A stretch of DNA of 24,305 bases, from assembly GCA_022453515.1 (NCBI GenBank), contig JAJNNY010000144.1:1-24305 (forward strand), in the 5' to 3' direction. Made by a program: the position numbers and the translations under genes. The notes below the pieces were generated by a model. The model was not told where the DNA came from. It worked only from the letters and a program-made list of their open reading frames with translations, and made no database searches. Source of the DNA: Astrocystis sublimbata. Its lineage: Eukaryota; Ascomycota; Sordariomycetes; Xylariales; Xylariaceae. Shown here in pieces: positions 1 through 10,240 of the stretch (its first letter is position 1; each line of letters begins with the position of its first letter).

Positions 1-1
1 C

Positions 2-1768
2 CTCCTTCCGACCCAATCTCCATTCGCAGATGAGGTTGGTGATGCGAACCTGCTGGATGATGTTCCTGCCTTCGGTCTCCAGGCTGTGGCCACCCATCCC
101 AGGCTTCCCAGTTTCCAACCTACAGTGATACGCCCACTGTTCGATGGCCTCTGTAGTCCTTACATGGACACCCCTTTCCCAGACAATTGCTTCACCAACA
201 TTGATCTTGACAGTGCTGCAGATGCTCACTATGCCGATGACCCCCTCACAGGGCAGCCCAACTACATCTCAGGGAACTTCGGAGCAGCCTCGGAATATCA
301 GATAACAAGTCATGAAATATTGCCTGAACTCGGTCCTATTAGCATGTACCTCGATGGCCCTCGACATCTTGCCGACGACGTCACAATTCAGCCGAATGAA
401 ACCGACCTGTGTGTATATCAGGACTGGATCGAAGGGTTCGCTCTCGGCGGTGTGGCCCTTGAAGACAATACTGCACCTGATCAACGTTCTGAAGACAGTC
501 CGACAGCCCGACAGGGACGTGTTCCTCCTCGGAAGGCAACAAGAATAAGAGGAAGAGCGACACGTTGTCTAAACTGTTGGCTTAAAAGACGCAAGGTCGG
601 TCCATACCCACGCGAAGTACCTGCAAGAGTTGACATATCTTGCAGTGCACGAGAGTTGATCGGAGTTGCCATGAATGCATCCGCGCGGCGCGGCTTCCCC
701 TCTGCATTCAACATCGATTAGAGCACCGGCCGCTGTTCGATAAATGTATTGATCACCGCCGACCTTTCAGCCACTTCTCGCTGATGTTGACAGGGCACAA
801 TCCGAACTACCGAGAACAAATGAAATGGCCTTCTCTGGCTTGGACTGGGGAGCCATTCTCTTTGTATTTATGTCATTTCCTTCAAGGGCCCAACTTAGGT
901 GTGACGGCCCAGAAATTCCTCGCCATTGACGATGGGCAGATCCTCGTCTGGGGCAAAACAAACCGGGGTTGGCAATCAATTCCGACATCACCCATTGGCC
1001 TGGCGACTCTTCCGTCGGACAAAGCAATTGGCAGGTACATCGAGGATTGTATACCACTTTGCTACCAAATGAACCGCAGTAAGCTTCTCGATGCCGTGTG
1101 GCAGCTGAAGGAAATCGAGCTAGTGTCTCTGGCTCTCAGACTTTGGACGGCAAACTTCCTCCTCATGAGAGGCTGGGAGTGTCCCCTGGGTGAAGCCATC
1201 GACGACCCACGGAGCCCCTATCACCAAAAGAGACCCGCGCCGAGAGTCATTCAAAACCAGCTGGATGCGATTATCGAAAGGTATATGGCCATATGTGAGG
1301 CTTCTCTGCTGCAGAGGCTGGAACGCGGCCTAAAGGACAGATCGCAATTGGACGCGGTGTGTGCCGTTTCCATCGTCCTGATGTCCATCCTAGAAAAGGA
1401 TATTTGGAGGCTCATGTTCTGGACGCGCCATCCGGAAGAGGTATGTACATCCGCAACACAGCGCAAATGCGGCGCAGACTGACATATGCTAGGTCTATAA
1501 ATGGCGCCACCCAGACTCGCCCGAATCTCTGATCCGGAAGGATGTAGCGTATGCGAACGTGCTATTGACAATCGCATGCATAGTCGGGCATCTGCCAGAT
1601 CGTTTTGCTGCTATTGGAGACGGTTTTAGTGGCGTGGGTGATTATTGCACGCCTTACTTGTCTTACTGCGAAATCAATGACAAAAGCATAGACGGTAGTG
1701 CAACTCGTCTCATGATGATGCCAGGCTCTGGACGGATGCTCAGCGAGGCGGAATTCTTGGGGGCGTAA
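2..1768 (+). CDS. Zn2Cys6 (fungal binuclear cluster) transcription factor, 5' partial
   Basis: Likely a nuclear DNA-binding regulator. The frame is open from base 2 with no ATG before 164, so the true start probably lies outside the window. Three exons are inferred: 2-595, 646-1440 and 1493-1768. Intron 1 (596-645, GTCGGT...TTGCAG, phase 0) and intron 2 (1441-1492, GTATGT...GCTAG with CTGAC branch, phase 0) keep the frame. Intron 1 falls inside the zinc cluster: removing it joins the cysteines at 566, 575, 646, 667, 676 and 703 as C-x2-C-x6-C-x6-C-x2-C-x8-C, the Zn2Cys6 pattern, with the basic stretch WLKRRK between C2 and C3. About 188 residues precede the cluster, unusual but known for a subset of these factors. 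The cluster is followed by about 320 residues without a motif I recognise. The tail after 1620 is low in recognisable content, so the 3' end is less certain. It converges on the HD/kinase gene with 74 bp between stop codons. Confidence 0.85.
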
Positions 1769-1842
1769 ACATATCCTCGCGAGTGTTTAGATTATATAGA
1801 TAGCAGAATCGTTGAATTCATCATCCCATATCTCCAATCGCG

Positions 1843-3116
1843 CTATACCTCCTGTACACAACGACCCACTACTCTTGCAACCTCCTCTGTTGGATCACTT
1901 CCATCGACCTTTGACAGAACGTAAGGGCTCCTATCTTACACAGCTGGGTTGGAGACCATACCTCTGTGAAAGGCGCTTTGCGCAACTCGCCGAGGAGGGC
2001 GGTGCTCTCAGCCTCGTATGTTCGTGCTCTGAGAGCTCGGCGCTTCGCATCGAGGTCATCAATCCGGTTTGACGACAGTGCTCTAGCTTGTAGTCGTTGT
2101 TCAAGGATGTCGGATGGACATTGTAGATACACAGTTGCGAATTTCGGTGACACCTGTATCTCCTTGAGCAACGCACGAACGGGGGATGCTTGACATACTT
2201 CTGTTTGGAAAGCCCTGAGTTGGTTCACACTTCGAGGGAAGCCATCCAATACGATCAGTTTCTTATCGTCGTTAGCCATAGCCGTCACCTTGCTCCTCAA
2301 TATTCGCATCGCCAGTTCGCCGGGCACTGCAACACCCTCTTCGAAGCTTTGAAGGATGAAGGATCTGAACCGGCTCTCCACATCGTCCGTTTCTTTGCGG
2401 AGTTCCTCTCCGAGCGAGATACATGCAATTCCTGGCCTTCGAGCTAGGTAGGCGCACTGCGTGCCCTTCCCGGCGCCAGGTCCGCCTGGTCGGTCAACAA
2501 TCATAGGAGTGAGGGGGCTGATTGGGGATGACATACCGATAAGAAATATATATCTCACTCTAGGCTTGTGAATCTCCCAATTCTCAAGGACTGCTGTCCC
2601 AATTGCAGATAGATGTTGGTTTCTAAGGCAGCTCGCATGGCCCTTGAAATCTTCTAATCCGACCGCGTCAGGATGCGTCTTGCGATAATGTGCGGCTTGG
2701 ATGAGTGGCTCAAGTTTGTCGGCCTCATGGACAATTCTGGAGATAAATGTTTCGTGCTGGTTGTATTCGGCGAGTCTTTCGCGGCACATATCAATCATGT
2801 TAGTAGTTGAAAGCAAGCGGTAATATTCCATGGCCAAATTCTCCTCGGTGCGCTTTCGCTGGCTACTGATATCATCTGCCGGAGTGTAGTCTCCCATGAC
2901 GGCCTCCGGAAGGTCATGGGCGATGGCCATTTCGATGGCCTTGAGCCTGTCGAGATCAGAGAGTTGTTCGGTTGCTCGCATCGTGAGAAGCACCACGCCC
3001 AACGTATGTTCAGCGACGGACTCTCCATTGTGGATGCCACGACGCACCCATCCGGCGCGCCGGGTTTCTTTCAATTTGAACAGAGATTCGAACAAGGCCA
3101 AGTCGGCGTCACCCAT
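1843..3116 (-). CDS. HD-domain phosphohydrolase fused to UMP-CMP-kinase-like P-loop kinase
   Basis: Three exons are inferred: 3116-2537, 2485-1962 and 1908-1843, giving 389 residues. Residues 1-186 match the HDDC2/YfbR type of HD hydrolase (5'-deoxynucleotidase): GWVRRG then ESVAEH (H37), AHD (H67, D68), E71, GD (D76) and EADK (D133), so all metal and catalytic positions look intact. Residues 190-389 match UMP-CMP/adenylate kinases: P-loop GGPGAGKGT (194-202), NMP-binding DGFPR (274-278), and an R-x-DD LID with KRR (334-349). Both introns are supported by function. Removing 2486-2536 (GTATGT...CAG, 51 nt, hence invisible as a frame break) turns an interrupted strand into FLIGGPGAGKGT. Removing 1909-1961 replaces a nonsense tail with VDGSDPTEEV, the usual end of such kinases. 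ATG 3116 is the only ATG after an upstream in-frame stop. The HD domain would remove phosphate from (deoxy)nucleoside monophosphates; the kinase would add it. Each domain is near the length of a stand-alone enzyme. Confidence 0.88.
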
Positions 3117-3684
3117 TGTCAAAAGAGCAGGGCCTGATGATTGCAATGAAGGTGAAATATCCAGTATTAGCGAGGCCTGAGGGAACTGGACGAATTACTG
3201 ATACCCCGCTTTTCCGATTCGGTCAGCACGCGACCCCGCCAACCTAACAGCTAGCTAACGTGGTGACTTATCCGTAGTGGGCGACCTATACCCCCTGTGC
3301 CCTGTCCCGAGATGGTGGCTAGCATGCTCCTAGTTCCCCGTAGGTCGCTATATAATGTATTGTCCCAGATCCACCCACTCGAGAAGGGGCGACATTCCTC
3401 CCCCCCGCCGCTCTCTCGTTCTGGTATAGACCCTAGCCGCGACGAGGAACAACATTCATCGGCTATTGGCTCGGCTCCGCCAATGCTGCTCGTTGGCCTC
3501 GCGTACCTCTGCGTAAGGTGAAAGCGGTGCCGTTAGGGTTAGGAACACGCCCCCCGTCACTGCCTCTTCTTACTCTAGCGATCTGTCGGCTTCGATGTAT
3601 TCGTGTGATGCCCGATTCTGATATCCTCGAGACTGGTCTATCCAACATTGGAGGGAAGAAGTAGCGAATGAAAATAGGTCGGAT
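3117..3684. other. intergenic, probable divergent promoter region
   Basis: This 568-bp gap lies between the divergent starts of the HD/kinase gene (-) and the membrane-protein gene (+). It has mixed composition with pyrimidine-rich tracts near 3390-3420. The short open frames in it have no protein-like character. It presumably carries both promoters. I see no defined element. Confidence 0.5.
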
Positions 3685-4736
3685 ATGACCCTAGTCTCGA
3701 GACCGAATAGCTCCTGCAACCATAAAAGTGCACAAGTCACCACCGACTGGAGAAGGAAAAATGTGTTGCTCAATGGTCCAATGTCTGCCCCAGTTGAAAC
3801 ATCCCCTCTGTTGGGGATGCGATCCGCTGACCGAATATACTGGCCCATGTTGACATGTGCCTTTCTTTTCTGCTTCTGTTTCTGTTGCAGTTTTGTCCCG
3901 CTCATTCCCGTTCATGCGTTCGAGACCATATTCTCTCCGGATCTATCGTCGCTTCTTCAATCCGGCTTGGCTACGGATACCTTGCAGGAAATCCTGTGGG
4001 TGCATATACGGTTGATCCTCCAAGACTCGGCGTACCAAGGAGCCTCCTGCGGACCGTTACACCTAGAACGACGAGTGATCAGAAAGGCTGATTGCTTGGG
4101 AGTGATGGTGAGAGGCTGTGTTTTGAAGCTCCCTGCGACTGCCATTGCAACCTGGCTCAGCTTCAGACAAGCCGGCCTTCCCATAGGGTTTTGCATCCTC
4201 CTCTCTGGTGTTGTACTAGGCCTACTAGTGTTCAATGCCATATATTTTACTTCACCATTAAGTCTTGAGATACAAGTACGAAAATTAGCAAGGGATGACG
4301 CAGTGTAGGTAATGTTCCCAATGTTGCCATTTCTCCTGCTAACCGGAGTAGCGAAGCTGCCTCGTCAGTCGCAGAGGAAAAGCAGGACTGCTATATCGCT
4401 GCTATGAAAACCTGGAACGCCTTCGTCTCTATCCGCCGAGCTTCTCTCGGCTGCTTGCTTTGTGTTCTCTTTCTTTATGGGGGAAATCACGTCACCATCT
4501 TGCGACTTGCTCACCACATCATTTCAATCGACGATGCATTTGACAAGATGGCACAGAGTGCCCCGAAGGCACATCAGATATTGCAACTGGCGCAACGATC
4601 CAACAGTCCCGTGTCGGTAATTCGGGTGGCCGCAAGGAGGGCTCTGGTTGGCAATTCCATGCTACTCGCTGAAGTACCGCATTTTGCGGCTCTACGCGAG
4701 AAGCTTAGACCAGGTGTTAAGCAAGTAAAGAAATGA
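3685..4736 (+). CDS. orphan multi-pass membrane protein, two exons
   Basis: Two exons, 3685-4304 and 4352-4736, are joined by a very canonical 47-nt intron (GTAGGT donor, GCTAAC branch 7 nt before the GTAG acceptor). The donor phase (2) matches the acceptor, so the product is 334 residues. ATG 3781 would give 302 residues and is an equally good start; it begins MSAPVETSPLLG. Hydrophobic segments lie at about residues 52-76, 166-189 and 237-257, with a weaker one at 138-158, so two to four membrane spans are likely. The part after the intron is rich in Arg, Lys and Ala. I do not recognise the family. The N-terminal SPLLG followed by a membrane span resembles the opening of fungal major facilitator transporters, but the protein is too short for 12 spans, so it is either unrelated or a cut-down derivative. 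Codon use is like that of the neighbouring intact genes. Confidence 0.6.
4305..4351 (+). other. spliceosomal intron of the membrane-protein gene
   Basis: 47 nt with donor GTAGGT, branch GCTAACC and acceptor GTAG, phase 2. Without it the reading frame stops at 4308; with it the frame continues for 128 more codons. Confidence 0.7.
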
Positions 4737-5582
4737 GGCTCAGAGAGATGTTTCCAAAACTAAGATGCCCTAGCGTATCGCTAACTGCGTTAGATTTAAA
4801 GTGGTATCGGTCAGAGGTCAGCATCATCAAGTGACTGGGTGTCTGTGCCAAGCATCGAAGCGAGGCAGTCGCCTTTCCCTTTGTTCTTCTTTCGAGGGCT
4901 TTTCATCGTGGTGGATTAGGCCTCGTGTCGCGTTTGAGAAACTAAACTTGATGCTAGAGGCAAGAAAGAGCCTGACGTTCCAGCTAAGCTCTCGTTGTGC
5001 GGGGGTAATGCTTGCCATCGCGAATAGCTCCGTAGTCTAGGTAGAAATCAAAAGGGTAGCCCGGCCGGTCGGTTTGTCACTGCAGAATATCGCGTGTTAA
5101 ATCTTCGGCGATCGACGTATAGTATGAATAGATGCGTCGTCGGGTCAAGCGACGAGGTGTGTCAAAAGGCAGAAAGTAAAGATAGCTCGTGACCTTGCCG
5201 TTGGAGAGCTTCTGCTATCGGCCGGGAAGCAGAGGGGAGGTTCAAAATGCGTCGCGAACGGCAGTGGAGAGGGGTAGCTTGACTTGGATCTCAATTGGGT
5301 GCTCCATTTGCCGTTGAAAATACAACGGTAGGGGAGGTTTTCACCTACGGGCTGAGAGCCTGCGACAAATGGTGTATCATTAGTGGCGTGTTGATGTTTG
5401 AACCCAGCTAAGAGTGGGTTCGCTCGTTGCCCCAGCAGCGTCTGACGCGCGAGCGGTCAGAGCGGGGACTATACTATTACTCGTGCCACGCTCCACTCTA
5501 AATGCGTCTGGGCGTGGCCTGTGTCTTAATAGCAATCTATGTATTAGGCGATAGCAGGAAGTTGATTTATCTTCATGGGAGT
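4737..5582. other. intergenic, no gene supported
   Basis: Base composition is ordinary. The short open frames (for example 4801-5040) have no protein-like features. A small inverted repeat AACCCA/TGGGTT lies at 5401-5420. Nothing else is supported. The sequence turns TA-rich at about 5580, where the kinase relic begins. Confidence 0.4.
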
Positions 5583-7880
5583 CTACACATTTTTAATAGC
5601 ATCATCAAACGCCGCTATAATAGGGCTGTAGAGTTAATTCGGATCTCCTACAGGGGTCCCAAAGCTCATCCTTTCGTCCTTATCCAAAGGAAAGAGAATC
5701 TTTCTGATCCTCAGGCAAAGCGGCTTCACAATGTCCAACAACTCTGGAAATTCGCCCATAATGCCTTCCAGTCCGTCCACGGTTATATCGCCTGCCTTGT
5801 TCCGGGCAATATCTTTAAAACTACTAACCTCCCACCTCCGAAGAATACTTTCTTTGGGCGGCTTTTTTCCACGCGCAAACCCATTGCTCCACGATTAGCG
5901 TACATATATCCAAAGTAGTACGTAGAAAAAGGATTCAAGATTATAGCGGTAAGTATAATCGGTTTTGCGTAGTACTTCCACCGCTATAAACTATATCGTA
6001 CCGGTCTAGTATCGCGCTCCGCTCGGGCCGCTATTTCTTACTTTAACCAAGTTAAAATCGATAAACATATTATTAAAGCCGTCTACTATCTCGGGTTTTA
6101 TTATAATAATATTGTTTAACGAGATATCGCGGTATAGTATATTGCCCGTTTTATATAGTAACTAGTATCCCCTAACAGTATCTCGTATCACACCTAACAA
6201 TTCTTTAATCGTCCGGAAATCGCTGATCACCCGGCCGGCTAGCGAAATAACAAGACAGGAATAAATCCTATTCTCCCACATATCTCCGCTAGTATCGTAT
6301 AGGCTAGGCTTCCCGGTGCTGATTATCTGCTTGCTATTTTGTTTCTGGACCAATATCAACTGTCGGCTGTTCGACCGTGGCTTTTTAGATCCCAACGTAT
6401 TAGACCAGTGATCGGACAACGACTTTCGTTTATAGCTTAACGTATCTATAGTTCCGGCTAACGGCAGATCTTCAAAGTAGATATCTTCGTTCCGGAACTT
6501 GTAACACTCCCGAAACGCCAGGCCTTCCCGCAGCTCGGCAATAGTAGTGATCTAACGGTACGCTACAACTCTCGCCACCCCCTTAACGCCACGAGTCTCG
6601 GCTAGCCTCAGCTGTTCCACCTCTAGCTTACGCTTGTCCGATGCCCATGAAAACTTGGCGACATTACTGTCTTGGGTCTCATAGCATATAGTCCCGCGGC
6701 AGACGATGGCCTTCTGCCTCACGATTAGCCGCAATAGCCTAATCCTTGTTTTATTACCATTTGTCGCATCGTCTAATATAACATAGTAATACGTTCCCTC
6801 CCGCTCAATAAACATGTCTAAACCCATAGCATTATCGTCCATCGTTGCGTAGCCGACAATAGCACGCGCAAATATATCGGGTTTGTCGTAAATATTAAAA
6901 GCGCCCGAACTATATACCCCGGATCGGTCGAAAACCCAGAGTTCCATCATAAAAGCGCTAAAGGTAAATACGTAAACGAATCGGCGCGTCGGCTGGTCGA
7001 TAAAAATGCCTCGTACAAAGCGGGTAAGCTAGAAGAAGTCCACCTTAAACCGGCCCGTATCGTAAGACGATTTCTACTCTCTAATAACAAAAACATGCTT
7101 ATACTCAAATATGCCACTCGCTACTAATACGGGCGTTTAGAAAAAGAGATCCATTTAGCCTTTTCGTTCCTTAAACTAATGGGCCGTCTTAGTAGTATAG
7201 AGCTTGTATAGCGTACCGCTTAAAGCGCGGTCCTCTAGCAAGTAAAGCCAGTCCCAGACCGGTCGTTCGGCAGGAACGGATAGGAATAACTTCCATCTAT
7301 TCCCGTCGTATTCTATTATCATAGCCTCCAGCATCTTTTTCTATCCCTTATACCAGCTCTCCGTATTAAAAAACTTATCGCAGAACCCCCCCACGTTACA
7401 GAAGGTACAGTCCCTAATCTCAAAAAAAAGCTCCCTTTCGATAATATTACACGTTTCGCTATCGGAAAATCGACTTAAGCTAGACCGAACTAACGTTCCT
7501 TAGAAGGTCGGAACGGTACTGGACAAGGGAGGCGTAAAGGCGCCGAGGTTATAAATAATATCGAAAACAGCTTCCCAGATATCAATATCGGAGGATTTAG
7601 AAACGACATAGCTAATAAGGGTACAGAAATAATTAAGCTCTACCGAGTCTCCTCGAATATACTATTATACAAAGAATAGTTTAGCTGCTATATTACTACT
7701 TCCGTTTAGAAACAAAAGCTTAAACATGGTTAATAATATAACAAAAGCTCCCAAGAGGCTCGCGATATCTTCTTGTTACGGATCGTTAATATTTTCACAT
7801 AACCTAGATCGGGAGAAATCAAACGTATTATTAAATAGGAGCTCAGAAATAATATCTTTCGCTTGTTATAAAAAAGCCAT
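5583..7880 (-). pseudogene. FunK1-type fungal protein kinase, full length, killed by RIP
   Basis: Read leftward from ATG 7880 to the TAG at 5583-5585, one frame runs for 766 codons with no net insertion or deletion, broken by about 17 TAA/TAG codons at positions where Gln fits. Recognisable FunK1 blocks in order are: WEAVFDII near the N-terminus; a restriction-endonuclease-like N-terminal region with FEYKHV; MELWVFDRSG and ARAIVGYATMDD (6950-6830); VAKFSW with EVEQLRLAE; SGDMWENRIYSC; the catalytic loop; RYNLESFFYVLLW; and a C-terminal block with IRKILFPL and MSFGTP. The catalytic HRD His is Tyr (6132-6134) and the metal-binding Asp of the DLD-like triplet is Asn (6051-6053). Both are C-to-T or G-to-A changes. 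FunK1 kinases are a fungal-specific, often expanded family. This copy is surely inactive. The name rests on remembered family motifs. Confidence 0.85.
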
Positions 7881-8694
7881 TTTCCCACGAGATAAGGAGG
7901 TAACAAAACCAAAAAAAATCAAAAAATCCAATACGCCCCAGATCACGTGTTTATCAGCACGCGGTCAGCCTTAACTCTGGGGCGCTGAGGCGCAGCTAAA
8001 AAACAGAGCTCAACTTATCACCAATAAAAGCAGCGCTAGCAAACAAAATCATCGTTTCGTATTAGGCATCTCCCCAAGCAGGTTCAGCAGCTTCGACGCG
8101 CCCTCTCTGCACTAGCCACTGGCCACTAACAAAAGGATGAAGTGGATATATGCCATTCGCTTGGTATACACTAGTCAAAAGCAGCCAATCAATCTATTAC
8201 TTTTGGCGCCTAGTAGTGTAGCGCCTTTGGCGTTTTCTGTGACTAGGATAGAACAGAGTAGCTTCGGCATACTATGTAAGCGTGAAGTTATTATTTCAGA
8301 GTCAATGGCCGCTTTTCTCAAGGCAAGGTGTAGAAACATCACGTAAGGTACCGTGCATCTGTATCAATATCGTATCAGTCTGTGGTCCGACGCCGTACTG
8401 GTCCGGCTATCGTACCAGTACGTGATTACCTCTCGTGCTGGTTCTACCCCGTACTTTCACGTTTTCTATCACATTTTCTTGCAATATAGAGTCAAGGAAA
8501 TTAGATACTTCGACTCGGCTGCGATATAAATAGTTATCACAGGCTGTCCAATGGGGTTTCTGCGCAAGCCGTGATGCCCATAAGCTTGTGAATACTTGCT
8601 CCCTTCCCTATTCTCGATAGGTGCATCGGGGAGACTAGTAAGCGAAAGGAAAAGCGACGCCTGCTTCGTTAGCGAGTACAGGAAGGTGAGAATC
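7881..8694. other. intergenic after the kinase relic; two hairpin-capable repeats
   Basis: No coding region is supported. Two inverted repeats stand out: CGCCCCAGA at 7934-7942 against TCTGGGGCG at 7976-7984, just upstream of the kinase start, and CGTACTGGT at 8394-8402 against ACCAGTACG at 8414-8422 with an 11-nt loop. Composition returns to normal at about 7930, marking the edge of the RIP-affected segment. Confidence 0.5.
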
Positions 8695-8978
8695 TTTGCG
8701 CAAACTAGAAACAACCTGTTTCTGACTTGCGTCTCCACAATACAGACCATGATTGGGATCCAAAGTCGTACTACTCGTGCGACGCCCCACTAGCTCACCG
8801 ATGTTTTGCCTGCACGTCAAAAGCCAACTAGGTGGTGTGTGGCACGAGTATGCAAGGATATTTTGCGCATCGCGCATGACTTGTCGATGGTTTGGTAGAA
8901 TGGACACATTACCACGAAGCTGGCACAGAAACCTTTAAAAAGTTTGCGCATCGCTTTTCCCTTCAAGTAATTTGCGCA
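8695..8978. promoter_or_regulatory. cluster of four TTTGCGCA sites upstream of the 9009 gene
   Basis: TTTGCGCA occurs at 8695-8702 (inside the perfect 10-bp palindrome TTTGCGCAAA, 8695-8704), 8862-8869, 8943-8950 and 8971-8978, all within 315 bp of the inferred ATG at 9009. By chance an 8-mer should occur less than once on both strands of the whole window. The core TTGCGCAA resembles the palindrome bound by C/EBP-type bZIP proteins. Which fungal factor would bind here is unknown. Confidence 0.5.
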
Positions 8979-9008
8979 ATCCAGTCTTGCTGCAAGGGCC
9001 GCCCAATC

Positions 9009-10240
9009 ATGACAAATCCAAACAGCGGCTCGCATATACAGAATCCGGACGATAGTGCTAGCAAAATTGTGGAAGCACTCCGCCAATGCCTTATGGAAGA
9101 GAGACCCTCAGGTAAAACACCGCGTGGGCTCGACAAAGCCCTCGATGCTTTACCTCAATCATTCCTGAACGATCGCGTCTGTCGCGCCTTTTTGAGCAAA
9201 GGTTTCAAGGCTTGGTATGCGTACTTCCTTACGAGTGAACATATCAAGGAGATTACGGTTCTGCTTTCAGATCCCGCACTCGAACAAGTGGTTGCCGATG
9301 TGTCCCAACTCGACGCCAACGAGTCTGTGAATAAACGCATCCAGCACATTTTGTTTTCGTCTGATCGTAGTGCCAAACGCTGCCGTAAGTCACACACGCG
9401 CCATCTATGCTGCCAGCTAACCTTCTAGGGATTCTAAACTCGATCAACGTCGAATTGCCGTCCCCTCCAGATGCATCGCGTATGTATTCTGAGCTACATC
9501 TCCCTCCCGCCAAGCGACCACGCTCTGAGGGCGTACAACAGAGCCAACACTCGAACCCGGAAAATCTCTCTGGGGAGCCTGCGGTCCATCTGGATGATAA
9601 CTCAGCAGAATCCTCGTCGCATGGTAGCGAACGGTTCAATGCGGCGACAGAAATAGGCGATCCCGGTATAGCCAAGGAATGGCAAGCTTTTAAAGTTGAC
9701 CCACGATACCAATATGCGTGGCCGAAGGCTAGGAACCTCCCATTCGTCTTTCCGCACTATATGTGTACCGCGATTGTCAAAACGGATGATGCGGCGTCTG
9801 TGTTGTTATCTTTTCCCTCAAATCCTGCCCAATGTCGATTCATTTTCGATATCTCGTCCAAAGAGATACAACATATCGCCAAGGAGCTTTTCGGCGTCCA
9901 CGTCCAGATCGTTCGCGCACGGCAGTGCATCGTACTCGAGCATGGCGTCACGGTCGATATTAAGGGAAGCGTCAAGCTAAGGGGAGCTTCGAACGTAGCT
10001 ATCGACAAATTATTTGGGCAAATGGTAGGCGCGGCATTCCGACATAGTCCACAACGTATGGATGAACTTTCAAATGGTGAGATACTGTCAAACTCATCAA
10101 CTATGAAGATTTGGGAGGCTGAGAGAAGTCCGGGTCGGCTTAACTTCAAAGTCGAAGCACATAACCTATCCACTATATGGCATGGACTCTGGCAGGACAC
10201 ATCGCCCTCGTACCCAGCAGGCGTCATGCCTTCTTCCTAA
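9009..10240 (+). CDS. orphan protein with nuclear-localisation-like motif, two exons
   Basis: Exons 9009-9384 and 9429-10240 are joined by a 44-nt intron (GTAAGT donor, GCTAAC branch, TCTAG acceptor, phase 1), giving 395 residues. ATG 9009 is the first in-frame ATG; the open frame extends further upstream only through non-ATG codons and the TTTGCGCA sites. The N-terminal 125 residues look helical and charged. Residues 134-195 are polar, Ser/Pro-rich and probably disordered, and contain AKRPRSE (153-159), a plausible monopartite nuclear signal. The remaining 200 residues look globular, with many hydrophobic beta-like stretches. I do not recognise the family. The gene faces another orphan on the minus strand, whose longest reading frame overlaps its last 17 bases. 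Both have TTTGCGCA clusters upstream. Confidence 0.65.

Noticed and set aside
1978..1985. TTTGCGCA copy inside the HD/kinase gene as part of the regulatory cluster
   Set aside because: It is single, lies in coding sequence, and is far from the two clusters; about one chance copy is expected in the window.
1812..2447. Plus-strand open frames of 75-86 codons
   Set aside because: They lie antisense to the HD/kinase gene and have no protein-like content; they are shadows of the minus-strand gene.
3117..3146. A start 30 bp upstream for the HD/kinase gene
   Set aside because: The codon at 3146 is TTG. The first in-frame ATG after the upstream TAA is at 3116 and is followed directly by the conserved part of the HD domain.
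3685..4736. Calling the membrane protein a major facilitator transporter
   Set aside because: Only the opening resembles that family. The spliced protein is about 300 residues with few membrane spans, and no transporter signature motif was found.
5502..5918. Plus-strand ORF of 138 codons
   Set aside because: The minus strand here encodes the recognisable C-terminal block of the FunK1 kinase, so this frame is an antisense shadow.
7726..7974. Plus-strand ORF of 82 codons
   Set aside because: It overlaps the N-terminus of the FunK1 relic on the other strand and is low in complexity.
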